Below, piece after piece: positions 10,245-24,000 of a DNA stretch of 64,000 bases. The DNA comes from Isoetes taiwanensis (taxonomy: Eukaryota > Streptophyta > Lycopodiopsida > Isoetales > Isoetaceae). The translations under genes and the position numbers were made by a program. The stretch is taken from assembly GCA_021234155.1 (NCBI GenBank), contig JAJEKV010000004.1, positions 8,498,109-8,562,108 on the forward strand, in the 5' to 3' direction. The notes under the pieces were generated by a model. That model had not been told where the DNA came from. It worked only from the letters and a program-made list of their open reading frames with translations, and did no database searches. Position 1 is the first letter of the stretch; each line of letters starts with the position of its first letter.

Positions 10245-12762
10245 TGCTGCCATGCCATGGCAGCGTGGAAGAGCCAAGCACATGTTTGCACTAATCCTCT
10301 CATCTTGATTTGGTTTGCAAGACAATAGGAAAATGCTTCACTAGCATACATCAAAGTTTGAAGAGCAAAGGAAGGACAATTGACTCAAGTCACTCAAGAG
10401 ATACAAAAGGTCAAACAAGCAAAAGGAATGAAGAAGAGAGGAGAAAGAAGACCCCTTGAAGAATATTCCATGGTATGTAGCTATTTGTGATCTTGGCATC
10501 TTTGGCATTTTGATCCCCTTCTCCATTTTCTCCACCATCCTAAAATACCATTGAACTTTGACTCCTTGTTCATATACCTCCCAAATTCAAACTTGACCTT
10601 GAAAGTTCTTTCTAGTCAAAACACACCTTCATGAAACACCCACTTGCTCCATCATCCATTAGTTCAAAGGTGACTTGACTTGGTCAAAATTTCGCTCAGA
10701 AGTCAACATCCCATGCAACTTGACCAAAGTTAAAAGAAAGTTGCAAAAAATCCTAAGGGAAGTGCTCAAAATTCAAGTGTGCCCTAGGAGGTGCTAAAAT
10801 TGCTCCATAAAAAGAAATTGGCTCCTAAATGAGCACTTGATGGGCCAAGTCACTTTACACCTCACCTCATGTGCCAAGTCACTTTACACCTTACCTCATG
10901 TGCCAAGTCATCACACTCATCATCATTCTAGCCATCTCATGTCAAACTCCCATATGCAAATCAAAATCCACATCAAAGCATCTAACTAGCATCATTGTTG
11001 CCACATCACCATTGACACCTCATCACTCCACACTTGTCATACACATCATCTCCACATCACTCAAAATTTTTGACTAGAAAGAATTTTCAAATTCAAGTTG
11101 GCTAACACGTCATCATTCCCATTTGCCACATCATCCACTCCTTAGCTCCTTTTTGCCAAATTCAAAAAAGCTCCATTGTGAGAAGAGATTCCAGAATCTT
11201 ATAGGGTACAAAAAAAGATTCCCTTAGGAAAAAAGAATTTTGAAAAAAGGCTTTATTTTGGGCATTATAAATGCTTCCTAGGGAATCGTGCCATAGAGCT
11301 TAGGGGTGCAAAAATTTTCCTATCTACCCCCCCCAGCCTAATTTCTCTTTCCAGCCAATCTCCCCATGCGGCGTGGAACATCCGGGCGTGTGGGGCGGTG
11401 GAGGTACCGGATCCCACGTGGATATTGCACGCAATAATCAGAAATATTGGATTTTCTTCTCGTTATATACCTTGGTCGCCAAATCTGATTGAGCCTGTGG
11501 GATATTTCGCCTAAACCCATATGAACCCTAAATCCGGAAAACGCCAAGATCCAGTTAATTCGGCCTAACAAACTAGTAAATCATGACCTAAACTGGCCGA
11601 ATCACCATGTTTAATGCCAAGAATGCTTATTGCGAGCTAGAAGACAGAAGATTGAAGGGAAATGATCAAGATCTCAACGGAACAGAGCATTTACAAAAGG
11701 GGCTTTTCTGCACAGAAGAAAGTCGAGGGCTTTGAGGCAAAGAAGTGTTTTCTGGCTTTGAAGAAGGACCAGCTTGATGATCCTGAGCTTGATTCCGACC
11801 TCCAATGTTTACCTATGATCCAGATTATTGACTCAATTCTCTGGATTTTCTGAATGTGTACCTATTTGATCCTGTGCCCAAGACCACGAGCTTGGGATAT
11901 TACATTGTATCTCTTGAGTGTTTGATTTAATTGAAAATCCGACCTTTGTAGTAATCTGTTTGTGTTGCATTGAAACTCATTCCCATAAGTAAACGATTAT
12001 CAGAGGCTAGGCGTCTTGTGTCTGTCCAAATTGTCAGATATGTGTGGTCTGCCTATGTAGCATCTCTTTGGAAAGGGCAAAAGCCAAATTCCTGTCAAGA
12101 CAAAATTACAATACCAATTTGAGCTGACATCTTTAGACCCAATGGTATTGCACAACAGGCATTGAGCATAGAAGAATAATTGTTTGAGCATCAATCTTGC
12201 CAAACTAAATATGTTGAAGAAGGCAATGCTAGACACGCGTGCAATCCTTTATTAGAAAATATCTTCTTTCAACATTGTTCATTTCTTATAGTCCTAGGCA
12301 AAAAATCATCAAAAGAGAAAATTAGGTTCCTTTTTGTCAAAAGGAAGATTTGGCCCCTATTGTGCAGACAAATCTGAGCAGAATAGAGTTGGTAACTCCA
12401 GAAAATTCCTTGCCATTATCGAGTTTCAAATTTTAGCTCTCTGCCAGGGATATTGACCAAAAATTGACTGGGTCAGTGATCTAATTTTGGCCTATCTAAC
12501 CTACTCAGACCTCGCTGAGTTTTTGCAGTCTGTTAGTGTCAAGTGTTGAGCATCTTGAGGAGAGACATCCATATCCATAGCTTTATAGATCATATTCTGC
12601 AAGTTATTTTGTGGAGCAGACTTTTTTGCCTTCAGGGAAACATACTCACAATGAACTTTTGTGCACTATTTCTGGAATCTTTGCGCTCAGAGTGGTTGCC
12701 TCAAGCAACCTGGAGGTTCTAAACCACTGAGGTTGAAGGTTTTGCCAGGAACACCTTCAACA
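10245..12762 (+). repeat. 3' LTR (2518 bp) of the nested Gypsy element
   Basis: It is near-identical to 1772-4195 and ends CTTCAACA followed by the target duplication CACCC. Relative to the 5' LTR it has three additional segments of roughly 28, 24 and 40 bp, one containing a C8 run near 11327-11334. Confidence 0.95.
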
Positions 12763-12767
12763 CACCC

Positions 12768-14194
12768 TAGGGAGCAACTTGCAAGGGTGTGCACATTTAT
12801 TCATGTGTACATTTATTCATGTGTACACATTTATCCATGTGTACACTTTAGCCCACTTAATTAATATAGGCAAGTGGACCCATTTATCCCACATGCTCAA
12901 GGGTTAATGGAGACCCTAGCCCTAACCCTTAGTCTATATAAGGTACATGAAACCCTAACTTTAGATTTTCGTCCACAGCCTTCTAGAACTCCATTTTGCT
13001 TGCTCCAAGAGCCAATCTCACCTCCCGAAGTCTGTCTGAGCAGCCTAGCTCATCAGCTTCCCTTTCTAGTTTCATCTTCGAGCAGTTCTGCAGCATGGAT
13101 GCATTCAGAGCAGGAGGCGCAAGCCAGGGATCAAGTATTTTGCCAATTCAATAGTCTAAACCGCCTCCCAGACATAGAGTAAGTAGGTTTAGCCTATTGA
13201 TTTGCCCATAGCATATCAAGCCATAACTAAAGAACCTAACTCTGTGATTTAGATTAAATCTTATTCTTTAGTTCTTCTATGATATGTATGTGATCTATGT
13301 GGAATCATTGTATTGGGAAGGGGGGTAGAGGCCTTAAAGCCTAGTAGTTGATGCTCCTAGCTAGCCCTCTTTAATGCACTATTAAATTCGGCCTGTGTAC
13401 AAGAACCACACCTGGTTGTGGGTGGAGGGGCCAGACTGGCTTACAAGGAGGTTCATGTCCTGACTCATGATCACGTCCCTCTGGTAGTAAAGCCTATCGG
13501 GGACTATAGTGAACTAGACCTAATGCTCTGCCACTACGTGTGGGCTTTGCATGGGTTCGACACTCTTGGGGTGGTGGACACCTTCCATGGAGTTCAGTCG
13601 AGTACGTGCAGTGGCCCTCTAGTCATCTTAAGTCAGCATGCCAACCTCTGGTGGGAGTGATCCCTACCTGCCCCATCGGGACTGGGGAGATGCAACCCAG
13701 GAGTAGCCCCTTTGGCTATGCATCCGGCGGGCTACAGTCAGGTCCCAACACTTTTCAACCTACTCTGCAAAGTGTGCACAGGAGGGGCGGATGGAGTGGA
13801 CTACCCTAAGCCATGTTCTTATGCCAGCCAAATCCATTTGCCATGAATTCTGTCTGCAATGACTTCTGGAGTCCCAAGCCGTCAGTCATCCCCTTTGAGT
13901 CTGAGCCTTGGGTAGGATCTCCATATGTGATGTGCTGATCTCTGTCTATGCAGATATGTGGTGAGCCATCCTTCGCGATGGCCATGTGATGTTGATGTAC
14001 TTGTACTTACATATATATTTACGCTTCCGCAGCTAGGTAGGCCCTAGGGAGACAGGGTAAAATGACCCCTTCATTTTTTCCATTGAAGGTTGCAGTGATA
14101 CGTGGAGGGCCCTGTATTAGCATGGAGTTGGTATGGGGGATGAACTCCTGTTTGTATACGGTGAGTGCACCGTATATGAGTAGGGGACGTCACA
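12768..14194 (+). repeat. Right part of split Gypsy LTR-A
   Basis: It continues LTR-A after the nested insertion and ends GGGGACGTCACA, so the reconstructed LTR has inverted ends TGTGACG/CGTCACA. From 13300 onward it is recognisably related to 15220-16201: shared phrases include GTGCACAAG/GTGTACAAG, TCTGCAAAGTGTGCACA and GGGGCGGATGGAGTGGACTA. Four imperfect CATTTATTCATGTGTACA units lie at 12793-12846. No coding frame is supported. Confidence 0.85.
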
Positions 14195-14659
14195 GTGTGG
14201 AAACAAAATTTTGATACAAAATTAAATTAGGGCTGGATGTAATAAAATGAATTGCAAAGTGAAGGGAGAATATAATAGACATATTATATCTATACATGTC
14301 TATAATATATAATCAATTACACGTATGTACAGAAAGAATGATTTCTAAATTAGATACTGTGAACTCATCACCACGAATGAAACAACAAGACTTCCACAAA
14401 CCTTGACTGTTGACCTTTGACGGTCCTAAAATATGGTCATGTCTGACCTATACCTCTACCTTTTATATCCCAGAGTTATAAATTGCACATTACAAGTCAT
14501 TTCAAACTTAACCACTTTGAACATGACAACGTCTGTCTGACTTATAATCTCACGCTATCTCTTTAAGGAGGGGAGACTTCCTTCCAATGTACGATGTGTT
14601 GCCCTACAACAAGATTAGTCTTGATGCTGAGGACAACATCATTTTTAAGGTGGGGAGAA
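14195..14659 (+). repeat. Short Gypsy internal remnant with polypurine tract
   Basis: These 465 bp between two related LTRs end in GATGCTGAGGACAACATC and AAGGTGGGGAGAA directly before the next LTR start, the same signature as 1614-1657. No pol domain is recognised. It is either a large internal deletion derivative or a recombination scar. Confidence 0.7.
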
Positions 14660-16201
14660 TGTGACGTTCCACATATTTATATGCCTTCTTGAGTATAAAT
14701 ACATGACACGTACATTAATTATTCATAAGATAAGGTAATCATTAATTATTAATGTGGAAACCTAACCCAAAACTCTAATTCGAATTTAGGGCTTAACCTA
14801 ATATTAAAAAGGGCTAAAATATCAAATTAGTTAATATTAACTAATCTAGAGTTGCCACCTGGCCCAAACCGATTGGGTAAGGGAGAGTTGCTAACTTGGG
14901 ACCCAAATTGGGATTTTATACCCCCATTTGCCCCAATTCGAATTGGGGGAGGTTGGTGGAGGAGGAGCTGTTGTTCCACACGCCAGAAGGATGGAGAACC
15001 AGAGAGATAGTGGATCTAGCTATGATCCCGGTTAGTACGTAGATAGCCTGGATTCCTAGATAGTCATAGGACTAACCCTTGTATGCTCAGAAGGTAGCTA
15101 GGATTAACCCTTGTATGAATAGATGTATGGTTCATCTCTATTTTATGTTCTATTCGAAGCTATGGATGGATGGATGGATAAGGATAGCTTTTTTCTGTTC
15201 CTCCTGCGTTGTATGGGTAAAAGGGGGGGTAGAGACCTAAAGGCCATCTAGAAGTAGAGATGTTCCTAGATAGAACCCTTAAAACCCAGTAATTGCGGCC
15301 TGTGCACAAGAGCTAACCTGGCTGAGGATGCTATGATGTGGTTCAGCACCAGATAACGAGTATGATGGTGAATCGGGGGTGGGGTTTTGCCTAGCGCGGC
15401 TACAGGATTCCTATAGTGTGCTAGGCTTATAGCCGGTCACTGTGTGTGGGCCGGGTATGGGTCTGACACTCTCTGGGCTGGAGGGATGTGCCTATATGGA
15501 TGCCCTAGGCTCGAACGGGCTTGTGAGCTGGCCTTTAGATTTAGGGGAGTAAGTCGGGTACGGATGCGGGGTCACTGAGGGGGCACGTGTTTTCTAGCAC
15601 ACCCAGGGATCCTCATGCTCGGGAAGGAGACGCCTCTCTGACCTGCCTCATCGGACCGGGGAGATGTAACCCGGAGTAGTCCCGTAGGGTGATTCCTTGG
15701 GATTGCATCTCCGGAGGGCTACAAGCACGTCATAGCATGATTCAGCCTATCTGCAAAGTGTGCACAAGAGGGGCGGATGGAGTGGACTACCCTAGCCATT
15801 GTCTTATGCCAGCCAACGCCATGTTATACCTCTGTCTGTTGTTATCTTGAGGCCCTGATCGTCAGTCGACCCCATGGAGTCTGAGCCCAAGGTAGAGCCC
15901 TTAGTTATGGTGTATTTCCTTTGTTATGTTGGTATTTTGTTGCTAGTTATATTGATGATGATGGGCCACCCTTCGTGGTGGTATATTATTTATTAGTATT
16001 GTTGCTAGCTGCTAACATGTATATGATTTCCATAGAAGGCATGGGACGAATGACACCTCTGTGTCCTTCACCCGGACACTTGGCCATCACAAGTGGTCCG
16101 AGTCAGACGGAGGGCCTTTCCGTGGTGATGGATTCGCCATGGGAGGGGAATTTTCCGTATTTATACGATGGGAGCATCGTATAGATTCGGGGAGCGTCAC
16201 A
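14660..16201 (+). repeat. Gypsy LTR-B (1542 bp), diverged relative of LTR-A
   Basis: It begins TGTGACGTTCC after a polypurine tract and ends GGGGAGCGTCACA. The length equals LTR-A. The 5' half is largely unlike LTR-A; the 3' half is clearly related. No coding content is recognised. Confidence 0.82.
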
Positions 16202-18033
16202 CCCGCAGTGGGTTAGCACCTTATTTTTAGATATGCAATCTCGTGGGAAAGCACCCTAAGAAATATACTATTGCCTACAATATAACAGTTGGGGACAGTG
16301 TTATGTCAACTAAAGAATGCTACACTGGTAGCACACGAAGGCTTTATCTACGCCCGATTGGGGTTATTCCCCTAAGAAAAGAAACTTGATCTAGTTTCAA
16401 TCCGGAAACTATATAAAGCTTTAGGGGGAACTATATTCAGTTTCCCTGAAACTATATTCAGTTTCCTTAAGAAACTTAAAAGCTTTTTCTTTGAACTTCT
16501 CTAATGATTTCGTATTGTCCATCCATGCGTCCATATCCGCAGGAGGATCTATTGCATGTACCAAAATTTCCTTGCATTAAGTGCTTGGATTCTTTCTAAA
16601 TTCTGCTCTCATTCTCAACATTTCACGAATGCTTCATCTGGGCCTCGATTTTGAGAGAGATTTTGAGGAGATTTGAGAGATATTTTGAGCGGATGTCACT
16701 GTTGCGTTATATCCTGCATTGAACTTGCTGATTCAAAAATTGCTTCGTCTTGATTTGCAATCGTCCACAAATATGAATAGATAGGATTTAGATGTCGGAT
16801 TCTCCTCTGTAGCATTGCTTTATTTCTTTTTATTCCAGAAGCAGCCTTACATAAACTTTTTGATTCTTCCTTTTTGATTTTGGAAGCAGTAGATAAATGT
16901 GGAACTTTTTGATTCCTGATCTTTTAGCCGATTTGGGCTTCCCAGGAGCATGGGATTTATTTTTTCATGATTCACCACATTTGCAGCGATTCTTGAAACA
17001 TATTGAAATTTTGATGCCAAGACTTAAAACTATAGTTTCCACGTTGGAAATCTCATGTAGTTTTCGGAAATCTAATGCAGTATAAGGGAAACTTAATGTA
17101 GTTTTAGGAAACCCTTTGGAAACCTTATAAAGTTTCTATGTTCAAATTCAAAATGTTAGGGTGCTCCTTATGCTAAAAAGACACCATTTAATGCATTTGG
17201 TCATACAAGATCTTGAACACGTGGGTAGATTCCATTTTGTCATACAATCTTGCACGCGTGCCACAAGATCTTATACACATGCCTAGACTCTTTCATTTTA
17301 TTTTAAAAAGCGGAAACCTTATAGAGTTTTCCCAAATTAAAACTACATATAGTTTCAAAATATTGGAAACCTTACAAAGTTTTCAATACTGAAAACCTAG
17401 GGTAGTATAGAGAAAATATGGTACATCACACACACAAACCAAATCGTGAGTAGATAAAACCATTGGGCAGCACATGTAAGCAAAATCGGTGCATAACCGT
17501 ATACGCAGAATTCGACACCGGGGAGGGGGGTGACGTCCCTAAGGCCCCGAAGGGGCCAAATTTTTTTTTTTGCAACACAAACCATTAACATCCAACATAT
17601 AAAAATTAAATCCCCCAACACATAACAACCAATACATAACAACCATTGACATTAACAACCAACACATAACTACCATTGACATTAATTAACATAACCATTG
17701 GGTCCAACACATTTAAATTAAAATCCCCCTTAAACTCCCTTTGGTTTGGGTGCATATTCACACGGGGGTGACGTAGGGCAGCAAGAGCCCTCATAATTAT
17801 ATTTTGCACGTACGAAATCAACACTATATAGTATTCCGCTTGAAATCTTATAGTATTTTGCGAATCTTGTTATACAGTATAGCAAATTTTGTACTTGCAT
17901 ACTCCACAAACGAGGTTCGACACTGAAAAGTCAAGACACAAGTCGATAAGAAATTTATAAGTTCGAAATTTCGTGGCCCGGTTTATTCTGGTGGGGGAAG
18001 TATTTGGGCACGTAGTTTTTCCATGCAGGAGAG
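16202..18033. other. Intergenic, AT-rich, no gene seen
   Basis: It contains many short copies of GGAAAC(C/T)TTATA-AGTTTC-like words (16400-16480 and 17040-17390) and a T10-11 run near 17562. A stretch at 17590-17720 repeats CATAACAACCA and CCATTGACATTAA. The phrase GGGGGTGACGT occurs twice (near 17525 and 17766), hinting at decayed LTR ends. The promoter of the downstream gene should lie in the last few hundred bases, but no motif is convincing. Confidence 0.6.
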
Positions 18034-21000
18034 ATGCTCGGCCCATTCAGAACTGGCCACTTCATCTTTCGTCACCTGTCTATAGGCAGCTCTTCTTGGC
18101 CCAAGGCTGGAGTTAAATTAGCGATGGCCTCCTCTGGCAGCTCAGGAACCGCGCGTGAGCATTCAAATAGGCTCGTACATGAACGGAGTCCGTACCTTCT
18201 GCAACATGCCCATAATCCTGTAAGTGCATCTGCTCAGACTTAGAGAAATTCAATTGTTATGATTTGTTGATAGGGAACATTCCTTCACCATCAAAAATTT
18301 GAGGGCATTGCTGCTGTTAACTCCAAATCTAAGAAATAAGAGGTGCACTTTGCACGAACAGCTTTTTGATGTCGGCAAACCCAATGCATTACTTAAAAGC
18401 TTATCAGCACAATAGACATTAATACCTGATATAAGTGCATAATGTTATTAGTCACTAAGCACGGCAAGCCAGAAGGATTTATTGCAATCAACCAGTTTTC
18501 AATTTGTAGGTCTGGTTCTTTTGAAAGTATGCTTCAGGGACTGCTATTCCTAGTGCATATCTTACGCAAATTGGATGGTTACTTGTCTTTGATCGCTACT
18601 AAAAGTGCTTGGATTAGGCCCCTGTTGGCTAGCAGGCATTATATGTCAAACAAACTGCCCGAAAGTTAATTTACAAATTTTGGAATTGTTTCTGGTATTT
18701 AAACGTGTGGCACCTTGCAATTATGTAGGCTATTTCTGTCTGGAAACTTATGGCTTATGCAGGTTGACTGGTATCCATGGGGTGAAGAGGCTTTTGTAAA
18801 AGCCCAGAGAGAGGACAAACCGATTTTCCTTTCAGGTCTTTGCTATTAACTTTGCGTATGAAACTTCAATGCAAGTTAAGATCTAGCCTTGCTAGACAAG
18901 GATTTTAAGGCTGCATGATGTGCATAAAGAGGGTTGAGATCGTGTTTTGCAAGTATAGTCCTCAAGCACCTTACATCCTTGACAATTTTCCTGCAACATA
19001 TGATGCTTTGAAAGCAACAATTTTCCGAACTTTAATCTCTGCACTTCCAAATTAGGTGTTTTGACGCAACAATTTTCCTTGTGGTCTGCTTTACACAATT
19101 TAGAACGTGATGTTCCAATTTTGACATTGCAATAATACCTGGAATTCACCGTCTCCATGTAACATGACAAGCAGAAGATTATTTGCATGCATAATGTTCT
19201 TATGTAGGGTATGCTTTGGGAGGTGCAACAGATAGCTTCACTCCTATGACACTGGAACTGGAATTGTAAGCATGGCTTTAGGCTGTAGAAGTAGAAAGCG
19301 TAAGATCAGAGCTCCAAGAGAAATTTCGACAATGAACCCTAAAATTCTGCCTGTCATAGGGTCCATGCCACCTAGTGTGAGCCCCCAGCCTATGCTGTCA
19401 ATGTGTATATGGCTGTTTTGGTGAATTACATGCCACCATGCTCATCCAGTCCATAAGGATTTTAGTCATTGACATGCCATGGGATCCAGTTAGGGGCTAA
19501 ATCACACAAAGAGGACTTACTATGCAGCCTTCTACATATTAGTCATCATGAAGTGCTTGCAGAACCATCTTAGTGGATAATGGTCGTTGGGACTGCATAA
19601 ACTGCAGAATAAGTGGAGGTAGAAAATTGTGCCAAGGTGGCTGTTATGGAGATTGAACACATTGAGATAAAGGTTTGCTCAACATGGAGTAAAAGAATTG
19701 GAGTGCCAAAAAGGCAGTCCCATGGAAGGAGGTGAAATTAGAATATATGGTTTGGGTGCACATGTCTAATATGCATCGTTTGGAGATCTTTGCTAATGTG
19801 CTTTTTTAACTTTTTGTATTGTCTGCTAACATCTTTGTCTTTCTCCCTGTTTTGTGTCTGGATACCCCATGGGAACTACAGTGGGCTACAGCACTTGTCA
19901 TTGGTATGTGTTATAATTTATGTGTTATAATTCAAACTTGCTCTAGTGATTTCTTTTTTCTAAAATTATATGTGCTTAATAGGAATTTTTCTGCTAACTA
20001 TAGATTCTGAGTAGTATTGTTCATTCCAGCAATGTCATGAGGAATTTGGCAAATTGTCCCACAGATTAAATGCCTCAAAACTGGGTGCCTATTATTTCAA
20101 CTGTCAGAAATATTCTGATAAGTTTGCATCTGGTCTATGCTGACAATCTGGCTAGGTCATATAAGTTTTTAATGGCATTGTTCTACGATACAGGAACAGT
20201 ACACTTTTAGGGAAACGAATGCCTACTCTTTCTTTAGGTCTCCTGATTTTAAGACGATTTTTCAGATTACAATGTTATTTTCCTCGCCTAGACAGTAACT
20301 TAAGCTCTCTTTCTTTCTTACTTACTTTCTTAGACTGGGGGACTGTTATCTCTTTGTCTTTGGCCCCATTTGTAAAGTTGCAAAGCCCTAGTGCATTGAC
20401 TTGGAATTAAGAGAAAATCTGCAGAGTTGAACCTTTGTTTCCGCATGTGCTTTGTATTGAGGCAAGAGCTTCCAATGATGGATTTTGTAATCTTGCTAGA
20501 ATTCATGCTAGTCAATCCACGCTTATTTTAGATGTTTCTTTTGCAGGTGTCATGTCATGGAGGTAGAATCGTTTGAAAACGAGGAGGTAGCAAAGCTTTT
20601 GAATGACTTTTTTGTCAGCATAAAGGTAATTTCTTACATCACAGCACTATGCATTCTTAATGGTAACTGTCAAATGGAGTGTTGAATGACTGTTGTTACG
20701 ATAATTAAATGCAAGCATAAAGAAGATATGGGATATGTCACCTCAGCGATGGAGTGTTTTACCATCAAGAAGCGTCCTGTGTGTAAGATATAGAGTGCTA
20801 AGAGTTGGGTGCCAAGTTTTGATCTGGCATTTCTTTCATGTTCTCTTGGACCAATTTAGATGGCATCTCCCTAGAAGCACATCTCTACGCAGAACAGGTA
20901 TAGAGATAATGTCACATTATCTGATGCCCTGAAGTTGCTACAATTTGAGAAGGAGATTGAGTGATGCTGCCTTTTTAATAATGCTATCGTTTTAAGAAAC

Positions 21001-24000
21001 CACAAATTTCAGCTTAAGGTTATGCGGCAGATAATGAAGGGAATATTGAAAAAAATGGACGCATAAGTATCGTGTAAATTTGATGAATACTTGTATTATG
21101 GGTCAAACTTTTGTTAACGCCTGGATAGCAAGGTTTATATAAAGGTTTCTTTCAGTTTGGCACCTAGATTTTTTGTTCTAGAGCAACTAAAGTATCTACA
21201 TGAAGTTTTCTTCCATTTCGGCATTGTGACAAATCATCTTGTCAAGCTTGGTGATGATGTGCTCGATCCGTAACAGGAAATGATTGATCCCACGTTTTGA
21301 CTTGGAGATCAGGATACGAAGAAGTTTGATTGTTATTCCTGGTTGGAATAATAACTTTCGGTCTGCAGGTCCTCACAATCTTTCGCTTTTCCAGTGTTCA
21401 TCTTGCTCATAGCTTCTCAGATAAGGGAGTAGAAAGAGCACGAGGATTGCATTTCTATGTCTACACTTTTGGATTTCTGAGATGCAAATTTCCAATGAGA
21501 ACTTACTGGCCAATGGAGACCTCCGAAAAGGTGAAATAGGAAACTATTAAGATGCACAAACAAGTTTTCCAGAACAGGCACCACGGAGAAGACTCCACCA
21601 ATAATAAGACCAGATATCAGTCTTATCACAGGGAACAGGGTGTCAGTACTTCCATTCTAAGTTGGTTTTAATTTGCAACTAAGGTAGTACCACACTCCGA
21701 AGTGGATCTTGGCAACAAAAGCAGGTGTTCTCAATAGTTTTCTCTTAGCTTTGTGCTTTTGAATGGTCCCGTCTGCATTAACTTTCAGTTTGTAAACTCA
21801 TCTACATTTCTATGGTGTTTGGTCTTTTTCGATGGGTAACCCTAGGAATATCTGCATATAGATATCTAGGAGTGAAGTTCTCCTCTCTATGCTTTTGATT
21901 GAAAAATTCTGGCCAACCTAGGATTGCCAAAAGATATGCCTCTCTTGCTCATTTGGAAATACAATGCTTTCATATGCATTTTTAGAATGCTCATACAAAA
22001 CTCGTTTATTTTACATGTATGTTAAAATTGCTGCTCTATCTGGATCACAAATTTGAGGAATTGACCTCATTTAGAAATCGGAAGTAAACCCTCAGTGCTT
22101 CACTAATAACGCTTGCTGGAATTAATTTTAGTAACGGGGAGTGAGAATGCAACAGCAGATATGGAGCACCAGTCAAAAAACTATTTATCTATTCACATAT
22201 ATCCATCAAAGATACATTGCTATGGGCCAAAATTAGTAACTATATCGAGCCCATGACGCCACACCATCGACATTTTCCATAAGCATAGGCTGCTCCTTTT
22301 ATACTATGTACATATATTTGCATATTAACCAATATGTAACATTTAATGCTAAACCCTTAAAGCTCGAAATGGTTTCCCAAGTAGTGTCTTTTGTACAGAA
22401 GTGATGCCGTTTTGGGAAAACTGGATGGTTTTGAAAATGAACTGTGCTGATTATCCTCTCTGGGGGGATGAGGTGGAATTAGGTTGGATGTGCTGTGGAA
22501 GAAGCCTTCTAGGTGATAGTGGTTCACATTCAATTTGCTACGAAAACACTATGTAATTTGAACATAGTGGAATCTGAGGAACATTTCATCTTTACCTGTC
22601 CTGCCTGTTATAAAAGAAAGAAAGAAAGATTTATTAACGTCTACGTAAGACCCGAAGGGTCTATGAGACCATAACATAAACAGAATTCATGACCTCCAGG
22701 AGGAAAACCCTCCTGTTATCTAAAGTATGGAAACAAAAATATTAAGTTTAACAATTGAAAATCTAAGAATCTGCTCAGATAGGGTTTGATGGAGACAGCC
22801 CATTCGTTCCTGTGGCTGCTGTAAAGTAATTCATAATACCCCTTCTTGGCTTGCTCTGATGCTTGCTGCTTGGCCTCTTCTGGAAAGACTTTTTATGTTT
22901 CATGACTGCTGATCGTTTATCTTCTTAGACAGTGCCAAAGTTACCCCTTTAGGGTCAGGATACTTCCTCTTCTGTGATGAGTCTACTATCATCTTATCAT
23001 CGTTTGTCTCAGAATTTCTGTTTGCTTCAGGCCCATTGGATTCTTTTGTTTGAGAATATTTCTCCTTTCTAGAGATAGTTCATATACAAAGTGAGATACA
23101 CATTTCTGATCGTAATATTCTACCAGCTGTCGTAGAGATGTGGGGTCTCTAAAAAGACAATGATATCTGCCTCTAATAATGTAGTAGGTTGGGCAGGTAA
23201 AAATAAAATGTTCTTCTGACTCGACCATGTTTAGATTGCACATTGGGCACTTCCGATCCTCACGACTAATATTTTTCGCCCTACCAGCCTCAATCTCCAA
23301 CTGGTGAGATGACACTCTAAACTGCCCCATAGAGTATCTCACTTTGTTCGGCAGATCCATATCTAAATATCCAGGCCTTATAATGAAACCATCCGCTGAT
23401 ATATTTAGGAAGCATCCTTATAGAATTTCTTTTTAGCAGGCAGATCTTTGATGGGATTCACCCATGTATTTGAAACATAAAGATACTCCAAATCATGGCG
23501 TATAAGCTGATTGACTTCTTGCTGAGTAAAATTCAGATTGTCATCCATTATACTGTAGTGAAAAGGTGGGATATTTCCCATAGAGAAACCCATCTCCTCA
23601 AACAATTTAGATGTCCTTGAGAACCAACAGCGCTTATCGTGGTCTGCCAATGTTTTAGACGACACATATGCCAGCCAGGGAAGTCTTTTTTGACCTTCTT
23701 GTGACTGTCCAAGACGGTGTAACTTATGTAAATAAGTCACTGTTTGAAAGGCAATTTCGACCTTCAGAGGTTTCGCATTAAATTCAGCAAGCATTATATT
23801 ATGGGGTACCGAATGTTTGCTTCTAATCATTCTAGAAAGAAGAGAAATTTGGAGCCTCTCTAGTTGACCCCAGTCATCGGCTCGTAGGTCAACTCCCCAT
23901 ATTTGTGCACCATATGAAGCTGCCGGCTTCACCAACGTGTCGAACAGGAAGAGCTTTGTATGAACATCTTGGAAATGGAGTTGGTAGCACTGTTTTTCTA

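Larger units (their letters stand above)
1772..12762 (+). mobile_element. Full-length, coding-defective Ty3/Gypsy (Tat-like) LTR retrotransposon
   Basis: The element is 10,991 bp. It has direct LTRs (1772-4195 and 10245-12762) that begin TGCTGCC and end CTTCAACA, and a perfect 5-bp target duplication CACCC at 1767-1771 and 12763-12767. After LTR1 comes a primer-binding site. The internal region encodes gag, two CCHC zinc knuckles, protease, an RNase H, reverse transcriptase, a degenerate gypsy RNase H and a DD35E integrase. The RT motif FAWDYDEL and the presence of a second RNase H point to the Tat/Ogre side of plant Gypsy elements (family knowledge). By eye I count about two dozen substitutions between the LTRs, near 1%, plus three length differences. 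The coding region nevertheless carries at least six breaks, so this copy cannot be autonomous. It is inserted inside LTR-A. Confidence 0.95.
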
